Shown here piece by piece: positions 1 through 7,791 of a DNA stretch of 64,000 nucleotides. The position numbers were made by a program, and so were the translations under genes. The number at the start of each line of letters is the position of its first letter. Positions within the stretch are counted from its first letter, which is position 1. The stretch is from contig NZ_CP006270.1 in assembly GCF_000737575.1 (NCBI RefSeq), forward strand, positions 1,925,163-1,989,162, written 5' to 3'. Below the pieces are notes generated by a model, which saw nothing but the letters and a program-made list of their open reading frames with translations, searched no databases and was not told where the DNA came from. Source of the stretch: Synechococcus sp. KORDI-49 (GTDB taxonomy: Bacteria; Cyanobacteriota; Cyanobacteriia; PCC-6307; Cyanobiaceae).

Positions 1-148
1 GGAACCGTTCACAGCCGAATTCGGCGAAGTCTCCCTCGATCCTGTTGAAGTGGAGCAATCGGAACGCGATCGTGAAGAACCCGGCGATCTCGCGATCGTC
101 CTGTCGCCGCTGGGCCAGCGATGCAGCGAGGAAGCGGATTCTCTCCAT
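1..148 (-). CDS. TylF-like methyltransferase, N-terminal fragment (runs off window)
   Basis: A minus-strand frame starts with ATG at 148-146 and stays open to the left edge (49 codons visible). It contains FNRIEGDFAEFGCER, which matches FNGIDGDYVEFGCDR in the methyltransferase at 1996-2655. The start overlaps the stop of the upstream glycosyltransferase-like gene by one base (TGATG), so translation is probably coupled. By homology it should be a class I SAM-dependent O-methyltransferase of the TylF/macrocin group, acting on a sugar or a small glycan. Only the segment leading into the SAM-binding motif is visible, so catalytic residues cannot be judged. This is the second copy of a glycosyltransferase-methyltransferase pair. 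Confidence 0.7.
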   Translation of the reverse strand, partial: MERIRFLAASLAQRRQDDREIAGFFTIAFRLLHFNRIEGDFAEFGCERF

Positions 149-1236
149 CACGGCTCGGTCTGCGGCCGCATCGTGCCGGGTTTCACCTCGATCGACTGGA
201 GCAGCTCCAATCCCTCCCGCAGGGTCGTCTGCCAGTCCCTTCCCCGGCGCCGGATCAGGCGTGTGTTGGGGTAGAAGGGCGATCGCTCCTGATGATCCGG
301 CCAGGTGGTGACACTTTCATCGTCAAGCACCACGACACAGGGGATCCCCAGCGCTCCTGCCAGGTGGGCTGTGGTGTTGCTGATGGTGAGTACCCGGCGC
401 ACGGAGGCGATCTGACCGGCATAGCCATCAAGGTCCAGGAACTGATTCACAGGTTGTGAGGTGCGGATCGGCCTGCCGCTCCGTTCAGCGAGCATCCTGC
501 GGCCGGCGGCCCGCTCGCGGTACTGCAGCGATTGAATCCGTCCCTGCACCGTTCTCAGCACCTCGGCCCAGTCGTCGAGATCCGGCAGGTTCTTGTACAT
601 CGCCTTCGAATACCAGGAGATGCCCAGGCCGCGGCGCTCGGTCTGGAGCGATGGCGGTGGCGTGAGCGGCAGAAAGCCATTGCGGATGCTTTCCTCATCG
701 CGACCGTAGAAGTAGGCGAGTTGCTCGTAACTGGTGACGGGCATGCGCAGCTCGGCGTCGATCTCCGAGATCTCGCTGATGAAGCGCACGGCAGGAAAAC
801 TGCGCTCGAACAGAGGAACCAGTCGTTCTTCGGTCAGAACCACCACGACCGGGACCTCCTGAACTGCCCGGGCAGCCAGGTGCACCTGGCGCAGTTCATC
901 GCCGAGATCCCTCAGCCGACGTTGCACGAACAATCCCTCGACGCGCTGGCGCGGACCCCGCCACGGCTGTCCGGAGCCTGGATTCTCCAGTTCGGAGATC
1001 TGGTGGAACGTGCGCCAGGCCTCCTTGTAGTACCCGAAGCGCTCCATCTTGTTGGCGCTTTCACGCATGCTGCGCAGATCCCCGACCGATCGCGCCAGTG
1101 CGGCCTGTTCCGCATGCCAGCAGAGATTGTTGAAACTGATCCGCTGGACCGGCCTCGGCGGACGGAACCGTTGGATCAGTCGTCTTCCGATGCCATTCAG
1201 CTCAGGCGGCACCGGCGGTTTCCTCACCAGGGTCAC
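148..1236 (-). CDS. Glycosyltransferase-like protein (GT9/heptosyltransferase-like C-terminus), copy 2
   Basis: A 362-aa protein with a helical N-terminal third and a C-terminal segment, SNTTAHLAGALGIPCVVVLDD followed by SPFYPNTRLIRR, that resembles the nucleotide-sugar-binding end of heptosyltransferase-like proteins. It is clearly paralogous to the protein at 2652-3650 (shared YGRDEESIRNGFLPL/YGTDDEAIRTSFLPL, GRIQSLQYRER and ISNTTAH segments). A sugar-transfer role in surface glycan assembly is inferred; donor and acceptor are unknown. The frame begins at GTG 1236 and overlaps the end of the hydroxylase gene by 35 bp. Its stop overlaps the next methyltransferase start. The start site is uncertain because the two paralogues differ at the N-terminus. 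Confidence 0.75.
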   Translation of the reverse strand: MTLVRKPPVPPELNGIGRRLIQRFRPPRPVQRISFNNLCWHAEQAALARSVGDLRSMRESANKMERFGYYKEAWRTFHQISELENPGSGQPWRGPRQRVEGLFVQRRLRDLGDELRQVHLAARAVQEVPVVVVLTEERLVPLFERSFPAVRFISEISEIDAELRMPVTSYEQLAYFYGRDEESIRNGFLPLTPPPSLQTERRGLGISWYSKAMYKNLPDLDDWAEVLRTVQGRIQSLQYRERAAGRRMLAERSGRPIRTSQPVNQFLDLDGYAGQIASVRRVLTISNTTAHLAGALGIPCVVVLDDESVTTWPDHQERSPFYPNTRLIRRRGRDWQTTLREGLELLQSIEVKPGTMRPQTEP

Positions 1237-1963
1237 TTTTCAGAAGCGCGCGTTGGCGCATGCACTGCACGTGCTGCCAGAGCTGGGCTCCCCAGAGGAA
1301 CAGCCATCCAAGTCCGACCAGCCAGAACGGCTGGTCGTGGCGAAACACGTCGAACAGCAGCACCACCCGTGGCTGATCCGACCGGTTCACGGCCGAATGC
1401 AGGAACGTGTCATCCCACAGCAGACCTTCACCTTCATGGAGGTGATATGTCGTTCCATCGATGAGCAGTTCGCAGGAGGTCCGCCCATCCGCGAGTATCT
1501 GCACATAGAGCGGCAGGTGGTAGCGCCATACGCCCTTGAACGGTCCTCGGTGGGGGCGGAGCACCTTGCCGGGAGGGAACAGGCTCACCGCTGCGGAGAC
1601 AACATCGCGATGGCGCGCCAGAAAACTCCTCAGGGTGGGGATCAGGGCCTGATTGGCGGGGTAGTCGTAGCCGTAACCCCGCAGCGGCAGCATGCCCCAG
1701 ACCTTCCGGTCGAATTCATAGAGCGTCCGCTGCTGCTCCATGATTTCGTGGTTCGCCGGCAGGCGACCGGAGAGTGCCACCTCCAGGGTTTCACGACGGA
1801 TGTCGGTGTACGCGTTCTGCAGTTCTCCGCTGGCGGGGAAGTGAGCCGACGTGTTCACCACCGGCGGGTTCTTCAGCCCCTGCTCGTAGCACCAGCGTGT
1901 CAGCTCCCTCCAGAATCTGTAATTCCAGGGGCCCCAGCGGAGCAGCGTCTTCCGCACCTGCAT
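1202..1963 (-). CDS. Aspartyl/asparaginyl beta-hydroxylase-like dioxygenase
   Basis: A 253-aa protein with the signature of the Asp/Asn beta-hydroxylase family, a 2-oxoglutarate/Fe(II) oxygenase fold: LRPHRGPFKGVWRYHLPL (His138) and later FLHSAVNRSDQPRVVLLFD (His189, Arg199). These fit the two iron-ligand histidines and the 2-oxoglutarate-binding arginine. Near residues 212-231 there is a hydrophobic stretch (FWLVGLGWLFLWGAQLW) that could anchor it to a membrane. It lies between two glycosyltransferase/methyltransferase pairs on the same strand, 32 bp after the methyltransferase stop, so the substrate may be a lipid, a glycan or a protein made by this cluster. ATG at 1963 is the only sensible start. 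Confidence 0.85.
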   Translation of the reverse strand: MQVRKTLLRWGPWNYRFWRELTRWCYEQGLKNPPVVNTSAHFPASGELQNAYTDIRRETLEVALSGRLPANHEIMEQQRTLYEFDRKVWGMLPLRGYGYDYPANQALIPTLRSFLARHRDVVSAAVSLFPPGKVLRPHRGPFKGVWRYHLPLYVQILADGRTSCELLIDGTTYHLHEGEGLLWDDTFLHSAVNRSDQPRVVLLFDVFRHDQPFWLVGLGWLFLWGAQLWQHVQCMRQRALLKSDPGEETAGAA

Positions 1964-1995
1964 GGCTCAGATTGGGCTGAAGCTTGGCATGCGCG

Positions 1996-2655
1996 TCATG
2001 CAAAGCGTTCGGCAACCAGAAAGGATGCTCCTGTGAGACCGAAGGTCCGATACGGGTGGAACTGGAATGCGTCGTTGATCTGCGAGAACTGATCCAGCGC
2101 TGCCTGATCCCCTGAACGATGAAAGCGTGACCAGGCGAAATGGTTCTCAAAGGCAATCAGCATCCCCTGTTTCAGGCGGGGTGCAAGGCACTGCAGAACG
2201 GAGCTGACGCTGCTGTGCAGCGGGCAGTTGATGTAGGCGAAGGAGATGTTGTGCGGCAGCCTCTCCGGTGCCAGATGGGGCAGCTGTTCCCACGTCGCCC
2301 GCACCACCGTGCGCGCGCCTGCAGGAATGCCGGCCCGGCGGCAGAGACGCCTGAACTGTTCCTCGCTGGTTTGGCGTTCACCTTCGCTCCAGCGTGGGTG
2401 CAGATCGCGAAAGCCCTGTGGAGCCGGAATGCCGCTGAAGCTGTCGATGGCCCAGAGGTGGCGGTGAGTCTCTAGATCACGGCTGAAGCGATGGGCCAGT
2501 CGGAAGGTCTGTGCCCTGTCGCAGCCGAATTCCACGTAATCACCGTCGATCCCGTTGAACTCCAGCAGATGCATCGCATCCTGAAGAAACGTCCGTCGTG
2601 ACGCCTCGTGACGTCGGCGGCAGTTCTGCCTCTCCAGCCAGCGCCGCAGCCTCAT
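1996..2655 (-). CDS. TylF-like class I SAM-dependent methyltransferase
   Basis: A 219-aa protein resembling macrocin-O-methyltransferase (TylF) relatives. The SAM-binding motif is GDYVEFGCDRAQTFRLA near residues 39-55, followed by WAIDSFSGIP, the AFDSFEGLP-like segment of the family, and a metal-site-like region FAYINCPLHSS. It probably methylates a sugar hydroxyl in a surface polysaccharide or glycolipid. Its ATG overlaps the stop of the upstream glycosyltransferase-like gene by 4 bp (ATGA). The partial gene at 1-148 is its paralogue. The specificity is unknown. Confidence 0.8.
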   Translation of the reverse strand: MRLRRWLERQNCRRRHEASRRTFLQDAMHLLEFNGIDGDYVEFGCDRAQTFRLAHRFSRDLETHRHLWAIDSFSGIPAPQGFRDLHPRWSEGERQTSEEQFRRLCRRAGIPAGARTVVRATWEQLPHLAPERLPHNISFAYINCPLHSSVSSVLQCLAPRLKQGMLIAFENHFAWSRFHRSGDQAALDQFSQINDAFQFHPYRTFGLTGASFLVAERFA

Positions 2656-3650
2656 CGGATCTCTGAATCGATCATCGCGAGCAACTGTGCCCGGCCAGCC
2701 AGCAGCGCCTCCCGCCAGGTCCCCTGTTCCCGGCGGATCAATCGGCAGTGGGGGTAGAAGGGCGTGGTGGTGGCGACATAGGGCCAGGTGGTCACGATGC
2801 CGTTGTCCAGCACCACCACACTGGGGATGCCGAGGGCGCCTGCCATGTGGGCTGTGGTGTTGCTGATGGTCAGGACACCGCGGACTCCAGCCACCTGAGC
2901 GGCGAATTGATCCAGGTGTTTTTTCTGGTTGACCCGACGTGCCGTTTTGATCGGACGACCCGCCTTGGCGCTGAGCTGATGAAACATGGCGTCCCGCTCG
3001 CGGTACTGCAGGGACTGGATCCGGCCAGGCAAGTCAGAGAGCACGTGGGCCCAGTCGTCGATGGAGGGGAGGGATTTGCCGATGGCTCTGGAGTACCAGG
3101 CAATGCCGATGCCCTGTGCTGGTTCTTCGGCGTCCGGAGGGACCAGCGGCAGAAAGGATGTTCGGATCGCCTCGTCATCGGTGCCGTACCAGTAGGCGAG
3201 TCTCTCCTGAGCAGCCATGTGGCTGAAGGTCGTTGGATCCAGTGGTTGCTTCCTGTCCACGAACTCCACGCTCGGGAAGCTTCTCTGCAGCAGAGGGATC
3301 AGCCGCGCCTCCACGCGCGCGGTGACCTGGGGAACGTCGCGGGCGGCATGGGCGACGAACCGGATGATGCGCAGCTCGTCTCCAAGATCTCGTGTGCGCT
3401 CCAGGATCAGCAGTCGACGGCAGGGGTGCTGCGGCCCCTGCCAGATCGGCAGGGTCAGCTCCGTCTGCCCTTCCGTGCAGGCAGCCAGTGATTTCCACGC
3501 TTCCCGGTAGCAGCTGCCGCGTTCGAAGCGGTTGCCCACGTAGCGAAGACAGTTCCAGTCTTTCTCCCAGATTCCCCGGCGCATGCGATCCGCGATGCGA
3601 CTGGCAGTCCGATAGTCCATCCAACCTGTTTGATGCAGAGACAATCGCAC
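2652..3650 (-). CDS. Glycosyltransferase-like protein (GT9/heptosyltransferase-like C-terminus), copy 1
   Basis: A 332-aa paralogue of the protein at 148-1236. Shared landmarks are the LERTRDLGDELR segment (QRRLRDLGDELR in the other), a GIAWYSRAIGKSLPSIDDWAHVL block, GRIQSLQYRER, and the C-terminal ISNTTAHMAGALGIPSVVVLD with TPFYPHCRLIRR. This architecture resembles heptosyltransferase-like proteins, so sugar transfer is likely but unproven. It is the first gene of the leftward cluster and follows the psbA terminator. The open frame begins with GTG at 3650; an in-frame ATG at 3620 (MDYRTASRIAD) is an alternative start. Confidence 0.75.
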   Translation of the reverse strand: MRLSLHQTGWMDYRTASRIADRMRRGIWEKDWNCLRYVGNRFERGSCYREAWKSLAACTEGQTELTLPIWQGPQHPCRRLLILERTRDLGDELRIIRFVAHAARDVPQVTARVEARLIPLLQRSFPSVEFVDRKQPLDPTTFSHMAAQERLAYWYGTDDEAIRTSFLPLVPPDAEEPAQGIGIAWYSRAIGKSLPSIDDWAHVLSDLPGRIQSLQYRERDAMFHQLSAKAGRPIKTARRVNQKKHLDQFAAQVAGVRGVLTISNTTAHMAGALGIPSVVVLDNGIVTTWPYVATTTPFYPHCRLIRREQGTWREALLAGRAQLLAMIDSEIR

Positions 3651-3675
3651 GAGGCGGACCCGTTGCTGTCACAAC

Positions 3676-3705
3676 AAAAAGCCCCCACCTTGCGGTGAGG
3701 GCTTT
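3676..3705 (-). terminator. Rho-independent terminator of psbA
   Basis: On the minus strand an AGCCCTCACC/GGTGGGGGCT stem with a GCAA tetraloop and one mismatched pair is followed by a run of T. It sits about 60 bp beyond the psbA stop and before the next minus-strand gene, so it should end the psbA transcript. Confidence 0.85.
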
Positions 3706-3763
3706 CCGATTCAGTTGATCTGAATCGTTTGGTCTGTTCCAGAAGGAACAGGTTGATTCCAGA

Positions 3764-4843
3764 TCAACCGATGGCAGGTGCCTGCAGAGCCACAGGAGTG
3801 GACTCAGCAGCAGCCAGGTCGAGGGGGAAGTTGTGAGCGTTGCGCTCGTGCATCACTTCCATGCCGAGGCCGGCACGGTTCAACACGTCGGCCCAGGTGT
3901 TCAGGACGCGGCCCTGACCATCAAGGATGGACTGGTTGAAGTTGAAGCCGTTCAGGTTGAAGGCCATGGTTGACACGCCCAGGGCGGTGAACCAGATGCC
4001 GACAACAGGCCAGGCAGCCAGGAAGAAGTGAAGGCTACGGCTGTTGTTGAAGGAGGCGTATTGGAAGATCAGGCGACCGAAGTAACCGTGGGCAGCCACG
4101 ATGTTGTAGGTCTCTTCCTCTTGGCCGAACTTGTAGCCGTAGTTCTGGGACTCGGTCTCGGTGGTTTCACGCACCAGGGAGGAGGTCACCAGGGAGCCGT
4201 GCATGGCGGAGAACAGGGATCCACCGAACACACCTGCGACGCCCAGCATGTGGAAGGGGTGCATCAGGATGTTGTGCTCAGCCTGGAACACCAGCATGTA
4301 GTTGAAGGTGCCAGAGATGCCCAGGGGCATGGCGTCAGAGAAGGAGCCCTGACCGAAGGGGTAGACCAGGAAGACAGCAGAGGCTGCAGCGACAGGTGCG
4401 CTGTAGGCAATGCAGATCCAGGGGCGCATGCCCAGGCGGTAGGAGAGTTCCCACTCGCGGCCCATGTAGGCGTAGATGCCGATCAGGAAGTGGAAGACAA
4501 CCAGCTGGAAAGGACCGCCGTTGTACAGCCACTCATCGAGGGATGCAGCTTCCCAGATGGGATAGAAGTGCAGGCCGATGGCGTTGGAGGAGGGAACAAC
4601 AGCACCAGAGATGATGTTGTTGCCGTAGATCAGGGAGCCAGCGACAGGCTCGCGGATGCCATCGATGTCGACCGGGGGAGCGGCGACGAAGGCGATGACG
4701 AAACAGATGGTGGCAGCCAGCAGGGTGGGGATCATCAGCACACCGAACCAACCGACATACAGACGGTTGTTGGTGGAGGTGACCCACTCGCAGAAGGACT
4801 GCCAACTAGAAGCGCCGGAGCGCTGCTGGATGGTGGTGGTCAT
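3764..4843 (-). CDS. psbA: Photosystem II D1 protein, D1:2 (Glu130) form
   Basis: A 359-aa D1 reaction-centre protein of photosystem II in the thylakoid membrane. It binds P680, pheophytin, QB and the Mn4CaO5 cluster. Tyr161, Asp170, Glu189 and His190 are present at canonical positions, and the tail ([18 protein letters not shown]...) carries the Mn ligands and the CtpA-processed extension. Residue 130 is Glu ([10 protein letters not shown]). That marks the D1:2 isoform, which marine Synechococcus uses under high light, as opposed to the Gln130 D1:1 form. Start ATG 4843 gives the invariant [10 protein letters not shown]-terminus. The gene is monocistronic with its own terminator and is divergent from a PSII-linked radical SAM gene. 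Confidence 0.99.
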   Translation of the reverse strand: MTTTIQQRSGASSWQSFCEWVTSTNNRLYVGWFGVLMIPTLLAATICFVIAFVAAPPVDIDGIREPVAGSLIYGNNIISGAVVPSSNAIGLHFYPIWEAASLDEWLYNGGPFQLVVFHFLIGIYAYMGREWELSYRLGMRPWICIAYSAPVAAASAVFLVYPFGQGSFSDAMPLGISGTFNYMLVFQAEHNILMHPFHMLGVAGVFGGSLFSAMHGSLVTSSLVRETTETESQNYGYKFGQEEETYNIVAAHGYFGRLIFQYASFNNSRSLHFFLAAWPVVGIWFTALGVSTMAFNLNGFNFNQSILDGQGRVLNTWADVLNRAGLGMEVMHERNAHNFPLDLAAAESTPVALQAPAIG

Positions 4844-4909
4844 GAGAACGGAAAGAAGTGCCCCCGAAGGGACGGTTTAAGGAAGGGCAGGGATGCCCTG
4901 CCTCCATCC

Positions 4910-4917
4910 AATGTAAC
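4910..4917 (-). promoter_or_regulatory. HLR1-like half site / possible -10 of psbA
   Basis: About 70 bp upstream of the psbA start the minus strand reads GTTACATT. This matches one repeat of the HLR1 element that RpaB binds at high-light-responsive cyanobacterial genes, and it overlaps a possible TACATT -10 hexamer. The adjoining repeat (GCAAACTT, two bases further upstream) matches only about half the consensus. No convincing -35 is seen. Confidence 0.3.
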
Positions 4918-5026
4918 GGAAGTTTGCGGTGTGTATCGCCGGCTTTATGAAGTTGATGTGAAGTCAGCTTGAGCCCCGCCGGCGGACGCGCTTGTTAGCG
5001 TCCCGGAACGCCTTGCAGCATCAGCG

Positions 5027-6604
5027 TTGTCGCCACAACAGGAACGGGTGCTGCTTGTGCGGCTGCCCTGCAATCCCATCTTCCCGATCGGGCCGATTTA
5101 CCTCGCGGACCATCTCCACAAGTGTTTCCCGGAGATGCCGCAGCGGATCCTCGATCTCGCTGCCCTTCCGGTGCTGGACGTGCGGCGGGTGCTGCTCCAG
5201 ACGATCGATCAGTTCCGCCCATCGCTGCTGGTGTTCTCCTGGCGGGACATTCAGATCTATGCCCTGTTGGATGGTCGCGGAGGCAATCCGCTGCAGAATT
5301 CATTTGAGGTCTTCTATGCCCGCAACCCGCTGAAGCGTCTGCACGGTGCTCTCGGTGGCCTGCGGCTGATGACCAGTCATTACGGCGAACTGCACCGCAA
5401 CCAGAGCCTGGTGAGTCAGGGTCTCAAGCGAGCCCGCCGCCATCAGCCGTCAGCCCGTGCGGTTCTGGGTGGAGGTGCGGTCAGCGTCTTCTACGAACAG
5501 CTCGGACGGTCTCTGCCGAAAGGAACGATCGTGTCCGTTGGGGAAGGGGAGCCGCTTCTGGAAAAGCTGCTTCTGGGTCAGTCCCTTGAGGCGGAACGCT
5601 GCTTTGTGGTGGGCGATCCACCCCGCCCCGGTCTGATCCATGAACAGCCGGAGAGCCGTCCGAAAACGGCCTGCGATTACGACTACATCGCCTCGATCTG
5701 GCCTCAGCTCACCTGGTACCTCGAAGGCGGTGATTTCTACGTCGGCGTTCAGACCAAGCGGGGATGCCCCCACAACTGCTGTTACTGCGTTTACACCGTT
5801 GTGGAAGGAAAGCAGGTGCGACTCAACCCCGTGGAGGAGGTGGTGAAGGAAATGCGCCAGCTCTACGACAGGGGTGTTCGCGGTTTCTGGTTCACCGATG
5901 CCCAGTTCATCCCGGCACGCCGCTACATCGAGGACGCCAAGGAACTGCTGCGGGCGATCAAGGCCGAGGGGCTCACAGGCATCCGCTGGGCCGCTTACAT
6001 CCGTGCCGACAACCTGGATCCCGAGCTGGCACAGCTGATGGTGGAGACCGGCATGAGTTATTTCGAGATCGGCATCACCTCGGGCTCTCAGGAGCTCGTG
6101 CGCAAGATGCGCATGGGCTACAACCTGCGCACCGTTCTGGAGAGCTGCCGGATGCTGGCCGATGCCGGTTTCCGGGATCACGTCTCGGTGAATTACTCCT
6201 TCAACGTGATCGACGAACGACCCGAGACCATCCGCCAGACCGTGGCGTATCACCGTGAACTTGAGGCGATCTTCGGGGCAGACCGGGTTGAGCCGGCCAT
6301 CTTCTTCATCGGCCTGCAGCCCCACACCCACCTGGAGCAGTACGGCTTCGAGCAGGGTCTGATCAAGCCTGGCTACAACCCGATGAGCATGATGCCCTGG
6401 ACGGCTCGGAAGCTTCTCTGGAATCCGGAGCCGATGGGCAGCACCTTCGGGCGTGTGTGCCTGGAGGCCTTTGATCGCAATCCCGGCGATTTCGGCCGCA
6501 CCGTGATGAGCCTGCTGGAACGGGATTACGGCGTTGCACCGCTTCAGGACTCCCTGCGGGCTCCTGTGTCAGGTCGTGCTGCTTTGGCGACAGCCGTGAG
6601 CTGA
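5027..6604 (+). CDS. Radical SAM protein of the photosystem II high-light-acclimation type
   Basis: A 525-aa protein with an N-terminal B12-binding-like domain (RVLLVRLPCNPIFPIGPIYLA...) and a radical SAM core. The CX3CX2C cluster ligands are Cys247, Cys251 and Cys254 (KRGCPHNCCYC). It resembles the cyanobacterial family annotated as photosystem II high light acclimation radical SAM protein; the reaction is unknown. Its position divergent from psbA, with 183 bp between, supports a PSII-linked role. The start is TTG at 5027: the frame is stopped by TGA at 4970 and has no ATG or GTG between, and translation from this TTG gives the expected N-terminus. The 3' end overlaps the convergent CPBP gene by 61 bp. 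Confidence 0.88.
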   Translation: MSPQQERVLLVRLPCNPIFPIGPIYLADHLHKCFPEMPQRILDLAALPVLDVRRVLLQTIDQFRPSLLVFSWRDIQIYALLDGRGGNPLQNSFEVFYARNPLKRLHGALGGLRLMTSHYGELHRNQSLVSQGLKRARRHQPSARAVLGGGAVSVFYEQLGRSLPKGTIVSVGEGEPLLEKLLLGQSLEAERCFVVGDPPRPGLIHEQPESRPKTACDYDYIASIWPQLTWYLEGGDFYVGVQTKRGCPHNCCYCVYTVVEGKQVRLNPVEEVVKEMRQLYDRGVRGFWFTDAQFIPARRYIEDAKELLRAIKAEGLTGIRWAAYIRADNLDPELAQLMVETGMSYFEIGITSGSQELVRKMRMGYNLRTVLESCRMLADAGFRDHVSVNYSFNVIDERPETIRQTVAYHRELEAIFGADRVEPAIFFIGLQPHTHLEQYGFEQGLIKPGYNPMSMMPWTARKLLWNPEPMGSTFGRVCLEAFDRNPGDFGRTVMSLLERDYGVAPLQDSLRAPVSGRAALATAVS

Positions 6605-7347
6605 CGGTTCAGCACCACCGTCAGGCTTGCTGCCGCCACAAGACCGCCGAGGGGATTCGGGTTCAGGCCGCCAGGACCGACCAGCCAGGCAGGAGCATCC
6701 GGTGACAGCTGCAGCAGGCTGCTCTGCAGCAGGAACCATCCCCCCACAAGTCCGCCGTGCAGGCCGATGGATCCCCACAGCGATCCCCCATCCAGCTGCC
6801 GTTGCACCGCCAGCACCAGACCGAGAACAAACAGTCCGCTCAGCAGTCCGAGCATCGGCCAGACACCGAGGTTGAAGCGGGTGTGTACCAGGCTGAAGCA
6901 TGCCGCCTGGGCCAGCACACCGCCGGTCGAGCCAAGCAGCTGATTCAGTTCCTCCCAGAGCCAGGCCCGGAAGATCAGCTCCTCCGCCAGTCCCACTCCG
7001 ATCGCGAGCAGCAGGGCATTGAGACAGCGCCCCAGCGACCATTCCCCAAGCCAGTGTCCCCAGCTGCCCGCCAGCACCGGGATCACCACCAGCAGCAGCA
7101 AGCCCCCGGCCAGACCGGTGCCGCGCAGCCAGGCGACCGGCGGAGCCGGTCGTCCGCCCTGCCCACCTCCGCTGAGGCCCAAAGCCCGCCAGCCATTGCG
7201 GGCGCCCCAGCGCAGACGGCTCCAACGGGGAAGCAGGAGCACGAACAGCAGGAAGCTGATCAGGGTTCCGATCAGGGCCAGATGTTCCGGCGTGAGCCCG
7301 AACGGTTCCAACGGCCGAACGGCGATCCATCCCAGGCCGTAGAGCAC
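6544..7347 (-). CDS. CPBP family intramembrane metalloprotease
   Basis: A protein of about 267 aa with several hydrophobic helices and the CPBP (CAAX protease and bacteriocin-processing) motifs: EELIFRAWLWEEL (EExxxR) and FSLVHTRFN (a later His). Members are intramembrane endopeptidases; targets in cyanobacteria are unknown. The listed start is GTG 7347. The frame continues upstream without ATG, GTG or TTG as far as the clpS stop and encodes further hydrophobic residues, so the true start may be a rarer codon just after clpS. The 3' end overlaps the convergent radical SAM gene. Confidence 0.8.
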   Translation of the reverse strand: MLYGLGWIAVRPLEPFGLTPEHLALIGTLISFLLFVLLLPRWSRLRWGARNGWRALGLSGGGQGGRPAPPVAWLRGTGLAGGLLLLVVIPVLAGSWGHWLGEWSLGRCLNALLLAIGVGLAEELIFRAWLWEELNQLLGSTGGVLAQAACFSLVHTRFNLGVWPMLGLLSGLFVLGLVLAVQRQLDGGSLWGSIGLHGGLVGGWFLLQSSLLQLSPDAPAWLVGPGGLNPNPLGGLVAAASLTVVLNRQLTAVAKAARPDTGARRES

Positions 7348-7424
7348 GGGGATCAGCAGAAGGGTGGGAAGTCCTTTCGGTTTGAGCTGAATCAGGGAAT
7401 CCAGCAGCGTCAGAGGGATGCGGC

Positions 7425-7739
7425 TCAGCTTTCCGGTTCGATCGTGCTGGTGAGTCCCTTGGCCTTGAGGGTTTCGCAGTAGAACTCCGCCGGCTCCAGA
7501 TCACAGACGATCACAAGGCCGACGCCTGTGTTGTGGGCTTCCATCATCACCGCCATGGCGTCCTGTTCGCTCAACTGGGGTACCACCTGCTGCAGGGTGG
7601 TGACCACGTATTCCATGGTGTTCACCGGATCGTTGTGAAGCAGCACCTTGTAGCGGGGGGATTGCTTGCGCACCCGCTCGGGAGCTTTCTCCATCACCGC
7701 AGCGCCGCCGGGGCTGCGGCTGGGGGTCTCCACCGCCAT
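7425..7739 (-). CDS. clpS: ATP-dependent Clp protease adaptor ClpS
   Basis: A 104-aa adaptor that delivers N-degron substrates to ClpA/ClpC-ClpP. The core PRYKVLLHNDPVNTMEYVV carries the conserved NDPVNTMEYV substrate-pocket motif, and EAHNTGVGLVIVCDLEPAEFY is the typical C-terminal half. The start was set at ATG 7739 (MAVETPSRS); the longer open frame extends back into dapL and does not resemble ClpS there. It follows dapL by about 50 bp and precedes the CPBP protease gene on the same strand. Confidence 0.95.
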   Translation of the reverse strand: MAVETPSRSPGGAAVMEKAPERVRKQSPRYKVLLHNDPVNTMEYVVTTLQQVVPQLSEQDAMAVMMEAHNTGVGLVIVCDLEPAEFYCETLKAKGLTSTIEPES

Positions 7740-7791
7740 GGCCTGATAACTCGGCTGATTCAAACCTAAAGGAATCCGAAACACAGCGCTG

